A DNA stretch of 64,000 nt, from positions 5,009,858 through 5,073,857 of the forward strand of contig JARUPZ010000020.1 of NCBI GenBank assembly GCA_031213475.1, read 5' to 3'. A program made the position numbers and the translations under genes. This document shows, in pieces, positions 10,949 through 22,399 of this stretch. Origin of the DNA: Nereocystis luetkeana (lineage: Eukaryota > Sar > Phaeophyceae > Laminariales > Laminariaceae). The first letter of the stretch is position 1, and each line of letters begins with the position of its first letter. The notes beneath the pieces were generated by a model. That model was given only the letters and a program-made list of their open reading frames with translations, made no database searches and was not told where the DNA came from.

Positions 10949-10967
10949 ATAGTAGTAGTAGCAGTAG
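10528..10967. repeat. Compound (AGT)n(AAT)n(AGT)n microsatellite, about 440 bp
   Basis: About 170 bp of AGT, then about 200 bp of AAT with few interruptions, then AGT again: a symmetrical block. All long open frames here encode homopolymers and are artefacts. Confidence 0.95.
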
Positions 10968-11469
10968 TAGTCCCTCTTCTATCGCTCTGAACAGACATGT
11001 ATCCCGTGTTCCCCATCTCTAAGCCCTCTACTGCTTGCACCTCACCTCCCTTGGCAAAAACCCCATTCACCCTGTTCTCCTCGTCAGCGCCGTTCCACCC
11101 CCCCCCCCCCCCCCCGCGTCATTGGCAGCAGTGCTCCGGTTCTTCCCTCCTTTCTCCTAAAGCAGCCTGACGGTCCGGTCCCTCGGTGCACTTTCTTACG
11201 TCCAAACAATTCTTCTTTCAAGTGGCGGAGATATGTCGCGTGCTTAGAAAGAAGCGTACAATGTGTTCTCAAAGTTCGGTAGTTGGGTCGGAAGTTAAGC
11301 TCCTCGCGTGAAAGGAGAGCCCTCGTACATAAATCAGGTGATATCACTATAGTACCACCGTACCATGCGTCCTTCCTGCTTGGATATTGCAGGGAGGGGG
11401 GGGGCGTACTCATTTGTTGCTTGCCTTGGTCATTTGACCATTGACCACGCATCCCTTTCTAGGCCAAGC

Positions 11470-12625
11470 ACCGTTCCTACTCCTGATAGAAACATCTCCA
11501 ACAGTTGGCGTTCATTACGTTGTTTCCATATATTACATGGAAACGTTTCGCTAATATTCTCCCCTTCCTGTTTGGCCGCTGTGGCCACCATCTATCTCCT
11601 AGGATCGCGATCGTTTTCTCGCTTCTATCTAGAGTACCAAACTCCTCCACGTCACATTCGTCTATTTCCCTCATCTCCTCTTCTAACACATCCCGTTCCT
11701 CCTTGTACATTTCACATTCTCCTACTATGTGAGTTCTACTCTCTATTGCTTTGCCACACGGGCACATCTGTGCGTCTATTTCCTCCTCCTCCTCCCGGCT
11801 ATTGGTATACCTCTTTCTTCTTTCTGGCAGGTCCAGGTCACCTAAACGAAAGCTCAGCTTCAGCGTTGTGTCGCGAAGCCCATTGGGCCGCGCAGATACG
11901 TTTTCATTCCTATCCCTTCCCTCAATCTCCCGTATATCTCTAGGTGTTTTTCTGATCCCACCTTGTTTCTTAGCGCTACTCGTAGCCTTTCCCTTTTTTC
12001 TATCCTTCTATTTCTGCCTTGTCTTTCCCAAACTTCCTGGCGGACATCAACTCTTCTTGGTTTCCCCCCTACATTCTTCCAAACTTTCTCAACTACGCTA
12101 CGTTTCCAGCTCGCCTTTTGTTGCTTCTCCCATACAGCTCCATCAGCTACGGCTGACAACGTCTTTTTTGGCATGTTTCTTACTTTATATTGCCCTTTCA
12201 ACTTTCTCACATTTCTGCTCGTAATAGTGTATTACTAGTCGTTTTCGAGCATCTTAGGAGTTTTTTAGCTGCTGCCATCTGTTCTGTTTCCAACTGTTTT
12301 CCCAGCTTCGCACTCCCTCCCAATATTTTTCCTCTACATTCTAGATTTGGGGCTATCACATTCATCAGGATGCATCTCTCAATCCTACTGCAGTGTCCAC
12401 CTGCGAGTCTGTCAGGATCGCATCCTTCTTGTCTACGCGCGCTTTACTCTTTCTCATTACTTTTGCTTTATGTGTATCCCAAGAGCAGTATTTTGATATA
12501 TCTTCGCCAAGGTACGTATACTGGTCTACGATCGGCAATTCATCTTCTCCCCACTTCCAACTGAACTTTGCCGGGCTCAGGTACGGTATTTTCCGTCCGA
12601 CGATGTACAGGAGAAGCTTCAAGGT
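11470..12625 (-). mobile_element. 5'-truncated, frameshifted non-LTR (LINE) reverse transcriptase remnant
   Basis: Reading the minus strand from 12622: a segment with FSWKWGEDELPIVDQYTYLG and SKYCSWDTHKAKV matches the end of a LINE reverse transcriptase (the YLG thumb-side motif). Near 12350 the frame shifts to ILMNVIAPNLEC and LETEQMAAAKKLLRC, then to a basic region (VWEKQQKASWKRSVVEKVWK, RIEKRERLRVALRNKVGSEK). The remnant ends with a C-terminal zinc-knuckle-like CPCGKAIESRTHIVGECEMY and ILGDRWWP at 11477-11767. At least two frameshifts and a stop near 12190 break it, so it is dead. It starts abruptly near 12625 with no catalytic FADD box, as expected for 5' truncation by target-primed insertion. 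The family assignment rests on general LINE architecture. Confidence 0.8.
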
Positions 12626-12838
12626 TAGTCGCCCTTAATCGTTCCCAGAAGGAAAATCGAAGAAACCCAAGCGAAACGAAAAGAAGGACACGCCTACGGA
12701 CAGCGAAGGCTAACTAACTCCCTTCGGCACCTTCTTCCGGCATAGCATCGACCGATATGCTCGGAACACCACCCCCGCCGCCCTTACTCCTTCCTTTCTC
12801 AGCACACGCCTCTCTACCTTCTGCTCTTGAATCACTAA

Positions 12839-12920
12839 CCCTTTTAGGACCGCGGTCCCGTTTAGGGAACACACCAGTCAAATTCTAAGTACTTTGCCCC
12901 CAAAACTGGGCTGCAGTTAA
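12839..12920. mobile_element. MITE family B copy, 3' end damaged
   Basis: CCCTTTTAGGACCGCGGTCCC on the left and TGGGCTGCAG on the right, running into TTAAAG without the full right arm. Confidence 0.7.
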
Positions 12921-12929
12921 AGAAAGGTC

Positions 12930-14450
12930 AGGCCGCTTACTCTACTCTGAATTCAAGTGGATTCTCCCCGAATCCTGAGTGCGGATCCAGCAAAGTTTCG
13001 GCATTTATTTCGTGTTAATATTTGCACCCACGGTCCTCACGTCTCCGGGCAGATTGGCACGACACAGCAAACCTGCATGCTCCGTTGGTATCGTCTATCG
13101 GGGCCCCGGGTCACCAGATCCTTGCTCACGTTTCTCTCCCTCCGACCGTCAACAAGGGTCCCCCGTTTCCCGCGTGTTGGGGTGCTTCGCGCCGCCTCGC
13201 AGTGCGAGGTGTCGCATGAAGCAGCGCGCCTGGCGCTGCTTCGTCTGTGCTTCCCGCTCAGGGGGCATATTCACGCCGCGTCGCGTGTCCATGCCCACTT
13301 CGGTACACGGCAGGAGCACGTTGTATTAGCGCCGCGTGCTCCTCGGTGCCGAACATTTTTCTGATCGTGCCGACGAGCTCCGACGCTGGAAAAGGCTCGA
13401 AGGGGTCGGTCCGATAGCCCCGCCCAAAGGCAGGCAGTGAGCCACTTGAGCAGGCTGGTAGGCAATCCTCCCAACCGAAAGGATATACATGCGTGGGTTC
13501 GATTCTCGGCGATCATCACTTTCCAAGGCGGAAAAAAAACGAGAGGCGAGTGTGCATTTCCTCTATTCTGACCAGCAGCAAGCTGCGCTTAGCAAGGGGT
13601 CCGTCCGGGCCTTGAAGATCAATGCCGAGACCGATTCGAATTCACAAATGTAGATACATATGTTGGGCATAATAAGGGATTTTGCCTACTGGCCCACTTT
13701 AGTCACCTGAGTGAGTCGTCTACTAACTCCTTCGGGAGCCCCCCAAGGTATCGACAAAAAAAAAAAATGGTTGGTAACTTTTAGTGTTGTCAACCATCTA
13801 CGAGCAGCAGCGTGAGCGGCCAGCAGTATACGGGTAGGGAGGGCCATGTCGCTTGCGCCCGCGCGGTGCGACTCCTTGCGTTTTAGTCCGGGCACCAACC
13901 ATTGTGTCACCCTCCAATCAGGCAGTGGCCGTCGTTTTTTTACTCTGTGAAGTCCGAAGAGGGTTAACGGTAGGACATCCCTCCTCCTGATCAAGTTATC
14001 GCCCCTTGGTAGGCTCCTGTGACCGGCCTTGGCCAAGGCTCTGTCTCGCCTCTCTCCTTCCGAACGGGTAGTCCGGGGTTCTGGGTGGGGATTGCCGTCT
14101 CAGCCCGCCCAGGGCAGCGGCGAGCGCAGCGTGACGGGTACGGTTAACCACATTTCCTAGCCGCCGTTGGTGCTGGCGAGCGGATTTGCAGCCCTGGCGT
14201 CGTGCACACCGCAAGCACATCAATTTCCGGAGGCCTTGGGTCGGCGTCCTCTTCCACGCTAAGACTCCCCACTCCAGCCAGGATTCGGGGACTATGGCGG
14301 GCATAAGTCCTAGTGTAACGCCGCCACATGTCGCAGGTCTCCCGCCGGCTACTACTGCTTTCGAACCTGTAGGTGATTCCCGATTGAGGCACTGTAGCCC
14401 ATCTTCGCTCGGTCTCCCGAAGGGCTGGTCGGCGAAGGCCACCAGAACGT
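12930..14450. other. GC-rich stretch without a defensible gene model
   Basis: Many overlapping frames are open on both strands, but none shows consistent third-position bias with splice sites. A GGGTTCGATTCTC box near 13495 resembles a tRNA B box, but its T-stem does not pair, so no tRNA is called. Confidence 0.4.
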
Positions 14451-14452
14451 CC

Positions 14453-14584
14453 GGTAAGCTTCTAACCCTGCTCCCAACACGGAGCGGTAAGCTCCTAACC
14501 CTGCTCCCAACACGGAGCGGTAAGCTCCTAACCCTGCTCCCAACACGGAGCGGTAAGCTCCTAACCCTGCTCCCAACACGGAGC
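14453..14584. repeat. 33-bp tandem repeat, four units
   Basis: Four contiguous 33-bp units beginning GGTAAGCTYCTAACCCTG, differing at one position in the first unit. The period is a multiple of three, so both strands stay open (SGKLLTLLPTR on +). Each unit begins with GGTAAG, a donor-like hexamer. Confidence 0.9.
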
Positions 14585-14909
14585 GGACACCCTCCTCGCC
14601 GCTGGAGAAGGCGACCCCAGCCCCCCTGCCTCCTATCGACAGGCGCACCTACGCCGGTTGCTGGGGCCCAAACCGTCTGCCGATATCGCCCGGACATCCC
14701 TCCTCCAAGAACGACTGCTCCTTGGCGACTCCCGATATAGTTTGAGCATGTTGCTCACATGCCCGCCGCGCCAAGGGTGTCGGTCCTCCTCCTGGTCATG
14801 CTCCGAGGGATCTAGCCGCGTCCATGACGAGCTCGATGTAGCTGGTTCTCCATCCGAGAGATTCGATGGCAAGAAAAGCGCCCGCTTGTGTTTTCTAGCT
14901 TGCCTGCTA

Positions 14910-15006
14910 CTACGGGGGGCCATATTAAATAGGATAAACAAAAACCTATATATTTCACTATTTTTACTAACAATATTTGGTCCTATTTACTACGGTCCCC
15001 CGTAGT
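14910..15006 (+). mobile_element. MITE family A copy with internal deletion
   Basis: TACGGGGGGCCATATTAAATAGG to TACTACGGTCCCCCGTAGTA. About ten interior bases, including the CTACGGTACAC stretch, are missing. Confidence 0.8.
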
Positions 15007-15231
15007 AAAGAACGCGCCGGGAAACCCGCGCCTCCGTCCCACATCGCGCTTTATACGACGTATTCTTCGGTACCGATCGGGACGCCCACCACCGTCACCG
15101 TCACCCCTCCCTCTCCCGCGATTCGGACGTCGACACTTGCCAGGAGCGGAATGTCTTCCGTTCATCGGAACGCGCCTGTTCAGAGTTAGCGCCATGGCCT
15201 TGGCGGGATTTCGACGAACGATGTCGTTTCC

Positions 15232-15695
15232 GTGAAGCTCGCGCCGAAGAAAGGTCGTGGTTATTGCCTTACCAGGTATGTGTTTGCCGTGAGAACGATA
15301 CTGGCCTTGTTGGTGAAGGCTTCGACTCCTTTTACCTTCAAGATGCACAGGGAAACGATTCAGCCCCGGTCGCGAGGGTCGCGAGGGTTCATCGCGGCAT
15401 CGCCGGTCCCACAGGACCCTCTTGCTGCGCCCCCTTCGGAGCACGTGGTCGTCCGGTGCTCCCCCAAGTCCACCGGAAAAAAGATCAACATCAGCTGGTT
15501 TCTCGCCGGACAGCACCTGGCCAAAGAAGGCGTGAACGCCGTCGCGCAGGTGTCCCCCCCCCCCCGCCGCTGCACAAGCACACAGCCGTCCAGTTGACCG
15601 AGTTGAACGCGTTGGAGAAAGCAGTCCCCGAGAACGAGCCAGTGGGTGAAGACCCGCGGCCGGAGCGAAATAATAGTAACATCGGGAAAAAGTGA
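15232..15695 (+). pseudogene. Broken or homopolymer-frameshifted coding segment, unknown product
   Basis: The frame from 15232 reads through SEHVVVRCSPKSTG, KKINISWFLAGQHLAKEG and VNAVAQ with strong third-position GC. At the C tract beginning about 15555 this frame soon stops. The adjacent frame then reads LHKHTAVQLTELNALEKAV, PENEPVGEDPRPERNNSN and IGKK with a TGA at 15693-15695, again coding-like. A one-base change in the C run would join them. The sequence between would be a 38-base intron at most, which is too short, so a frameshift (real or an assembly error) is the simpler reading. Upstream of about 15400 a different frame (GLVGEGFDSFYLQDAQGND) also looks protein-like, so more than one break is possible. 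No family recognised. Confidence 0.4.
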
Positions 15696-15879
15696 ATTTG
15701 GTTCGTCCCATGTAGTGCGTGAAACCCTCAGCCCCAAAAAGTTCTCGACTCCCCCGGGCACGGCGATCTCAAGCTTCCTCGCGTCTCGCTTGACCCCCCC
15801 CAGTCGCGCGGTCTGTACTATCGTATTGATCCTGTGAAAATGTGAGCCTGCTCGACGTCGTCAAGCCGACGCAAATCGC

Positions 15880-17960
15880 CCCCCCCCCCCCCCTGCCACC
15901 CCCCCCGAGCTTGGTGGGGCTAGTCTGCATGATAAAGATTTTCTAGAACTCTGGTGGAGACGTGTCAGGATTATTGGCGACACAATGCTCCGCCAGAAGG
16001 CTAATAATTGTCGTAATATGCGCTCGCGCGTACAAAACCTCGCCTGGTGTTGGTGTGGATGATGGGTTGGAGGTGCGCGAAGCGTTAGCCGTCGTTTGTC
16101 GGGGCCGATAGAGCGTTGCGGGAGCTGATATTGATGACGAAGAGCACTTAGAGGAGTCGCCCTCTTACGGTACTCGTCGTCCGAGCGCCTCGGCGGGAGG
16201 AACCCCCTTCCTTTTTTCCCTGCCTCCGGTGGCTCTCACCAACACCGCCGCTTTTTGAAAGCCAACGCTTATCTCGCTTGGAATTTGGAACACAGCGTAG
16301 CGGTGCTGTCGTGGGATACGGCATCATGAGCGAGTGCGCCGATCTGTCCTGTTTTCGTTGTTTTCGTTATTTTTTGTTTCAATCGTTTGGCCGATTGGTA
16401 AAAACAAAGCTTGAGCTCACCACTCTTCCACGTTCAGAGTACGTGTCGTGTGTCAGCTCAACCCGTAGCTCTCGTTGCAACAACAGAGCAGGCTGTGATT
16501 TGCTATACCAATGGCGCTTGGGCATGTTGACCCGAACTGACCCCCGAGAGGGCCGGGTGCGCCGGTGGAGACAGCCACCGGGGAGAGTCACGTCCTCCGG
16601 GTAGTAGTGTAAGACTCGCGCGCGAGGTCACCGACTATTAAAAACCTAGGCTATGAGACCCGCCACCCGGACTTGGTCCAGTTACGGTCCACCCTATCTC
16701 CCGTTGGGGTGTTGACCCCGCCCTTATCCCACCCTGATCCTTTCCTGCTGTTAAGTACGACCAATATATACTCTAGCACTGTGTAGTACGAGGTACAGTA
16801 CTACTGTATTAATAGTATTATTAGTAGGTGCGGTGGAGATAGTAATCAGAGAGCGGGTATGAGTGGAAGTGTGTTATTATACTCGTGGTACCACAGGTGT
16901 TGTAATAATACAACAAAAAAAGTCAATTAATTAATCTGAACGCGAACCAATCAGTCAGGGAAAATTGGGCCGAAAACTATTATTAATAGTGAGTGTAAAA
17001 AAGGGTACTTATTATATACCCTGGTATGTTACGTTTCCTTTCTTTCTTCAATACTCGTATACATACATACCCACCCACACCTGTACGCTTGCGCGCATAC
17101 AAACACACACATCGTACCATTATTGTCAAAACACACATCGTACCATTGCCAGCCGCCAGCCACATTCCACATATACATATATGCACGTATCCACACCCAA
17201 CAGACAGGTAGCCTGGTACAAAAGAGCTTACTTACTGATCTCCTCGCTCCTCCTCCCTCCTCCCGTGGTGCGTACGGTATTATGGGGGTATTTCATGTTG
17301 TTGGTAATAAGAGTTTTGGGTAAAACAAGTTTCAAGTACTACTATAGAAGGTACCTCGTAGTTTATTACTACTGCTGTGTAGGTTGTTGTACAGCAGTAC
17401 TAGTAATGATAGTAGTACCGGGTATATATGTGTTGTTGTCGCGTATACCAGGCAGGATCATACGAGGTACCTGGTACACACGCATATATATACGTACGTC
17501 ATCATCATCAGTAACAAAATATTTTAAAATAGCAGATTTTCTTTGAAAAAGTGTAGAATACGCGCACGCGTGTGCAAGTCTTTTATCTAGACGCAAGGAC
17601 CACACCATCATCGCCAACAACAGCACATGACATGACAACAACAGCAAGCACCACCGCTAGACCATAAAGTATCTGCATACATATCGGAATTTCAAACCGC
17701 ACCGCAACAAACACAAGACACAAGACCCAACAGCATGTTCGTCATCCTTCCACCTTTTTTTGTGGTCTTTTTAAAAATAAAAAACGAACAAACGAACGAA
17801 TTTTTTGCAACAGACATCTGGACATTTTGATTTTTGGAAAATTGTACCGAACCCCAATCCCCTACTTTGGGGTTTATATTGTATGTAGGCCTCTATGGAG
17901 TAAAAAAATGTGGGTTTGTTGTTGGTCAAACAGACCCAGAGCTTTTTGGTACGAGATAGC
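15880..17960. other. No supported gene
   Basis: GC-rich up to about 16700, then AT-rich with CA-rich short repeats. The motif TACCTGGTA appears near 17468 and TACAGCAGTA near 17392. No exon with bias and splice sites was found. Confidence 0.5.
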
Positions 17961-17963
17961 CGA

Positions 17964-18083
17964 ATGAACTTGAAGGCGTGCTGCGGCCTGCTGACCAACA
18001 AGGAAGACGAGGACTATGACTACGACGACATAGAGCAGGAGCCGCTGCCGAAGCCGCAGATGGGCCTGGAGACGCGCAAGAAG
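17964..18083 (+). CDS. Isolated exon, probably first coding exon, unknown product
   Basis: Forty codons in AT-rich surroundings with near-uniform C/G at third positions, which is hard to explain except as coding. It reads MNLKACCGLLTNKEDEDYDY, then DDIEQEPLPKPQMGLETRKK. Features are a Cys-Cys pair close to the start, a strongly acidic Asp/Glu/Tyr stretch and a basic end. The donor AAG|GTCAGA at 18083/18084 leaves phase 0. The ATG at 17964 is the first in frame with the bias, but an acceptor AG at 17958-17959 means it could be an internal exon. I found no convincing partner exon downstream, so it may belong to a gene with very long introns or be a displaced fragment. Confidence 0.5.
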
Positions 18084-18099
18084 GTCAGAGGGAGCAAAC

Positions 18100-20330
18100 A
18101 GCACAGCGAGTATATATTCATTCTATTCCCGGATCACAAATCTCAAATATCTCTCTCTGCTGTACGCGGGAGTCCCAAAAATATAATTGTCGGGCCTATC
18201 TTTTTGCGCTGTGCTCTCGTGAGCAAGCCCGTCGGTGCCCTAGTCCGGCCACATTGTTGCACCCTCTTTCACCGCTGTTGCACACGGGCGAGCCGGGCTT
18301 CCGCAAGAAGGCTGGCACCGCACGAGCGGAAGCACCGCGAAAACGTCAATTTTCCGCACCACAAAAACGAGACCTTTTTCTGGTACCTGGTATGTTTTAT
18401 CTTTTGCACCGGGTGGAGACTGGAGACATCTGACATCTCCCACCCAGTACCTGTATGGCATGATTTTATACCCTCAGCGTTGCCTTCGTGCCATACATTA
18501 GCTACGTACATACACAGGGCAACTTGGTGCTCACAGGTCAGCACCGGCAGCAGTCGGTCCGTCATTCCGCACGACTTGTCGGTGTGTACTGCTGTACACA
18601 CGGAGTAGATCCAGTACATATCTGTGCTATACTTTCGAGGGAGGGCCGCACATCTACGAATTCGAAAATGCTCCCCCCATTTGGTGTCTATTATATCGCC
18701 TGCTGTATGTACAAGCAGTGTATAGATTTGTTTGATTTCATATGGCATACCTGATCTATTTGGTTTCGGTGCGCTCCTCGTTTTATATCTTGCGTTTTAT
18801 GTTATGAGAGAAACAGACAGGACGAAGCAACAAAATGCGTTCTCTTTTTGAATGGTACTGGTATGAAGTACAGCGTACACGTAGACCAATACCAGTATGC
18901 AGCAGGCTGCTGTTTGTTCGTGCTGCTTTTTACTTTTATTCTATTTTTTTAATACATACAAATGGAATAGGATTTGTGATGGAGACTTTCGCCAACAGCC
19001 AAGCTCTACGATACCGTATTTAATACCACCGGCCGTACGTACCAGGCAGCGGCAGGTACCTGGTATGGTACTTCAAACTGCATGCGTATAGTTTTCACAC
19101 GTATGATACACCACCTGTTACATGTTTTTTGGAACGAGCATCTTCCCAACTCCCAACGGCTATGAACGCGATTTTCTTTAACATTTTTAGAGCAAGCTGC
19201 CTCTTGAAATTTTCCACTCTCTCAAACCAAGTGTAGGTAGATATCTACCGTATCTACTGCTGTATTACATGTGGGATCGTAGTAGGCACGCCAGTGCTGC
19301 TGTATGTAGCACGTCCTTTCTCCTTGCACTTGGGTCTCTCCCTCACATGCATGTGAGAAGACGCTGTCCTCTAGCATGAATTGCATGTGAGAAGACGCTG
19401 TCCTCCAGCATGAATGCCTTACGTGTATCCGGTGGTCTATGTTTTCATCGCCTGCCTCGCTCTTCCCTTCTCGCACGACGAGCCGAAACATACCCCTGTA
19501 ATAATATAGCAACGAAAAAAAAATGAAAAAAAAAACGTACCGTACCAGGTACCTCGTACTGCTGTACGTACCGGGTATGTGGAGGCTATATAATAGAGAT
19601 CAAACATTTTACTTGTACTTTTTTTTTGTTATGCGTCGCTGGACCACAACAGCGGCTGCAACAGCTGCAGCAGCATTGCCTTATATACCTGGTACCTTGT
19701 ACTCGGTCCGAGGAACATGTAGACATACACAGGTATGCCGCAACAGCAGTAAACAGGGTATCCATATTTGCAAGATACCAGGAGGGTAGGTCTTATCTCT
19801 CTCACGCGTCTACATTGCGATAGAATTTCCTTCCTTTTTTAGATGTATTTATTCCTTCGAGACGTCAGGTGTTCATATGTTCCATACCAGGTACCTGGTT
19901 CATGATAAGAAGCGAAGATGTGAAAATGTTGATGAGTTGGCCAGAACCTATCTAATGGTGGCTGTCTATGGGAACCCCCGCCTGGAGGCTGTGGCCACGA
20001 CAATTTCGACGTTCCGTTCTGCTCGGCGACGAGGGCAGGGTCCGCGCAGCACTCCAGGATGGTCGAAACGCTTTTCATGTTCCGCGATGCGAAGACTGAA
20101 GAAAGCGAGCAAAGCAAGAACAGAGGAAGCAACACAGGCAAAGCACAACAACACGCAAGCTCACGAGCAAGCCGACCATCCGCGAGAAAATACGACAACC
20201 GGATACTGGCTGTCGTACTCGGAACGATGAGATGTGCAAGTATCACAGGGGAGATCAGCAGCAGTACGTGGTGCATTTTGGTCATTTCATTGACGACCTG
20301 CGTTCCTCTCGGCCCACAAAACCACAGAGT
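18100..20330. other. No supported gene; motif-rich DNA
   Basis: Holds at least five TACCWGGTA 9-mers (near 18383, 19062, 19545, 19685 and 19886) and TACTGCTGTA near 18590, 19257 and 19558. The open frames lack bias. Confidence 0.5.
19349..19416. repeat. 34-bp tandem duplication
   Basis: Two adjacent 34-bp units starting GCATGTGAGAAGACGCTGTC with one or two differences. Confidence 0.9.
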
Positions 20331-20333
20331 GCA

Positions 20334-20336
<3 letters not shown>

Positions 20337-20368
<32 letters not shown>

Positions 20369-20692
20369 CTTCCCATTCATTATCTTCGCACATCTTCTTC
20401 TCTCTCTCCTTCCAACTCGTAACTCAGATCCGGGGTCACATAGCAGGCTCTTCTCCCCCCTTCCCGCTACGGTACGTGCCTTCATTTTTATCGCGAGAAG
20501 ATTTCAGCCTTTTCTTCCCTCGTCGACTCGCATCGAATTGTGCCTACCCACGCTGCAAGGCGCTCTCAACAATTGAATCCCTTTTTTTATTTTTGCAAAT
20601 AAAGTCAAAGTCCGACCCTCCTGGGGCTCGAACCCAGGACTCAAACAAGTAGAATTCGAGGTTAACCACTTGAACCACCGGGGCGACCATGG
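20337..20692 (-). mobile_element. Full-length tRNA-derived SINE (SINE-1)
   Basis: On the minus strand the 5' head is tRNA-like. It has an A box (TGGTTCAAGTGG), a B box (GGTTCGAGCCC) and a perfect 7-bp T-stem around TTCGAGC. A body of about 250 bp follows, ending in a 30-base A tail (T run at 20337-20368). Truncated relatives lie at 25605, 25952 and 26225. The acceptor stem does not pair well, so this is a SINE head rather than a working tRNA gene. Confidence 0.8.
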
Positions 20693-20699
20693 CCCAGTA

Positions 20700-22290
20700 T
20701 GAATACCAGTAACATAGATGGATGTATGCTGTAATACGAAGTTGTTCATCGGGAGTCAGTGGTGGCCTGTTTCCTTCCTGCCTCAAGTGGCGATGCTCCA
20801 AACCAAACCAAAACTATACATGGTAGGTGACATCATATATATGAATCAGAACCAGTGCCAGTTACCAACCAATACCCAGCACCCTGCACTTCCACTCCAG
20901 AGATGAAAACACTTGCCTTGTGACCGTGGAGTGCGTTACGGCGATGACTTATATAATAGTATCAACCACAAAAACAGTTGGTCCAATGTAAGGACAAAAA
21001 CAGCCTGGGAGCCTGGGTTATGCCAGTAACATAATACGCAAACGACAGCAGTGAAACGTGATCATATTAATACTACGGATGTACGGATGTATGTAATCTA
21101 GTTGCCAATTTCAGCTGCAGTTTCGTTTTTTTAGAACTGCACCGCTTCTGCTGTTGTACGAAATCTGAAGGTGTATGGTACCTGGTATCGTATAAGACTC
21201 TGTAATTCCAAGTAATTTGTACCTGCGGTCCTAAAAAGAACAAACAAGTAAACTCCCTTCTGGAAACAAGAGCAGAAGAGCAGTAAAGCTGGTGGCCCTC
21301 AGCCTGCTTCCGACTACCAGGTACCAGGTATATAATACGTATTTCGATTTTTGTTGTTCATAATAAATGTACTACTCGTATCAATAAATAGTCGAGTGCT
21401 GTGATAATAACCGATGCAACCGTCGACGGGGTCGCAGAGGATGACCCGCCGCGACCGCGACCGCTGTCGTCGACTGTCGACAGCGCAGTGCAGCACCAGA
21501 GGCACCAGAGGCAGCAGTATGAACCCATACCCTGTACTTTTGTATGCTTTGTGTCCGTTGTCGGTTGTTCCTGTTTTTCCTCCCACTCTGCTTCCTCCCT
21601 GCTGCCTATTTTGCAGGCTATGATACACCCGCGACGTATTCTCCGTCTGACCCTGCATACCAGGGCGTAAAATAGGTGACAAAACGTCGCGGTGGTGCAC
21701 TTTTTCCCCGTGAAATCCGTTTTTTCGCTCTTCACCACGAGCCGTACGCGTGGTGCGGCTCGCCCGCACCACGCCTTGTTTTGTGTGCCTTTTTGCGTGC
21801 CGCACCGAAAAGAACAGTGCGGCGTTTTTATTTTTGGGGTGGGGGGGGGGGGTTAATTTCGCCGCAGGCAAATTTTTTCAAGGAAGGGTGTTTGTTCCTC
21901 GCAAAAAAATGTCTCCCCGTTGCCGTTTCACGTGTTCATTGGTCGTCATTCATAAAATAGTGCCACTCGATTTGATAATTTCGATACGTTCAAGGCCAGC
22001 CGGCGGCACCATGTCTAAGCGCGTACTTCGTATGACGCACATTTTGATCGTGTATACCTGGTGCACATACCTGGCACATACCAGGTATTGAAAAAACGAA
22101 AAACGACCTACGGCGGCCGCTCCGGGGGGCCTCTGGGTGCCCTCAGGGGGCGTACCTCGCTACGGCTTAGCGCACCACGAAATGGACGCCGATTACACGC
22201 CCTAGTTGGAACCGAAATCTCGATACGGAGCACACATTGTATGTTGTACGATTGCGTCCTCCCGAATTTGTCCCTGAACCGTCGGTATAC
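20700..22290. other. No supported gene
   Basis: Contains tandem TACCAGGTACCAGGTA near 21316, a TACCAGGTA near 22078 and a G run at about 21840. Frames here are short and unbiased. Confidence 0.5.
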
Positions 22291-22295
22291 GTTAA

Positions 22296-22389
22296 CTCTT
22301 GTAGGACCGCAGTCCCGTTTTATTTTGGGGACAAACTACTTAAAAATTGAAGGGTTTGTCCCCAAAACGGGACTGCGGTTCTAAAAGTG
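22296..22389. mobile_element. MITE family B copy
   Basis: TTAA at 22292-22295, then CTCTTGTAGGACCGCAGTCCC. The right arm is GGGACTGCGGTTCTAAAAG. Confidence 0.8.
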
Positions 22390-22399
22390 TATTATAAAA

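Noticed and set aside
10405..11070. Four overlapping open frames of 110 to 205 codons (poly-Ser/Asn, Val/Ile, Thr/Ile, Leu)
   Set aside because: All arise from the AGT/AAT microsatellite; no biased sequence outside it.
13425..13515. tRNA-like sequence with GGGTTCGATTCTC
   Set aside because: The T-stem does not pair and there is no credible anticodon arm.
20620..20692. Functional tRNA gene on the minus strand
   Set aside because: A and B boxes and the T-arm are good, but the acceptor stem does not pair, and the sequence continues into a SINE body with an A tail.
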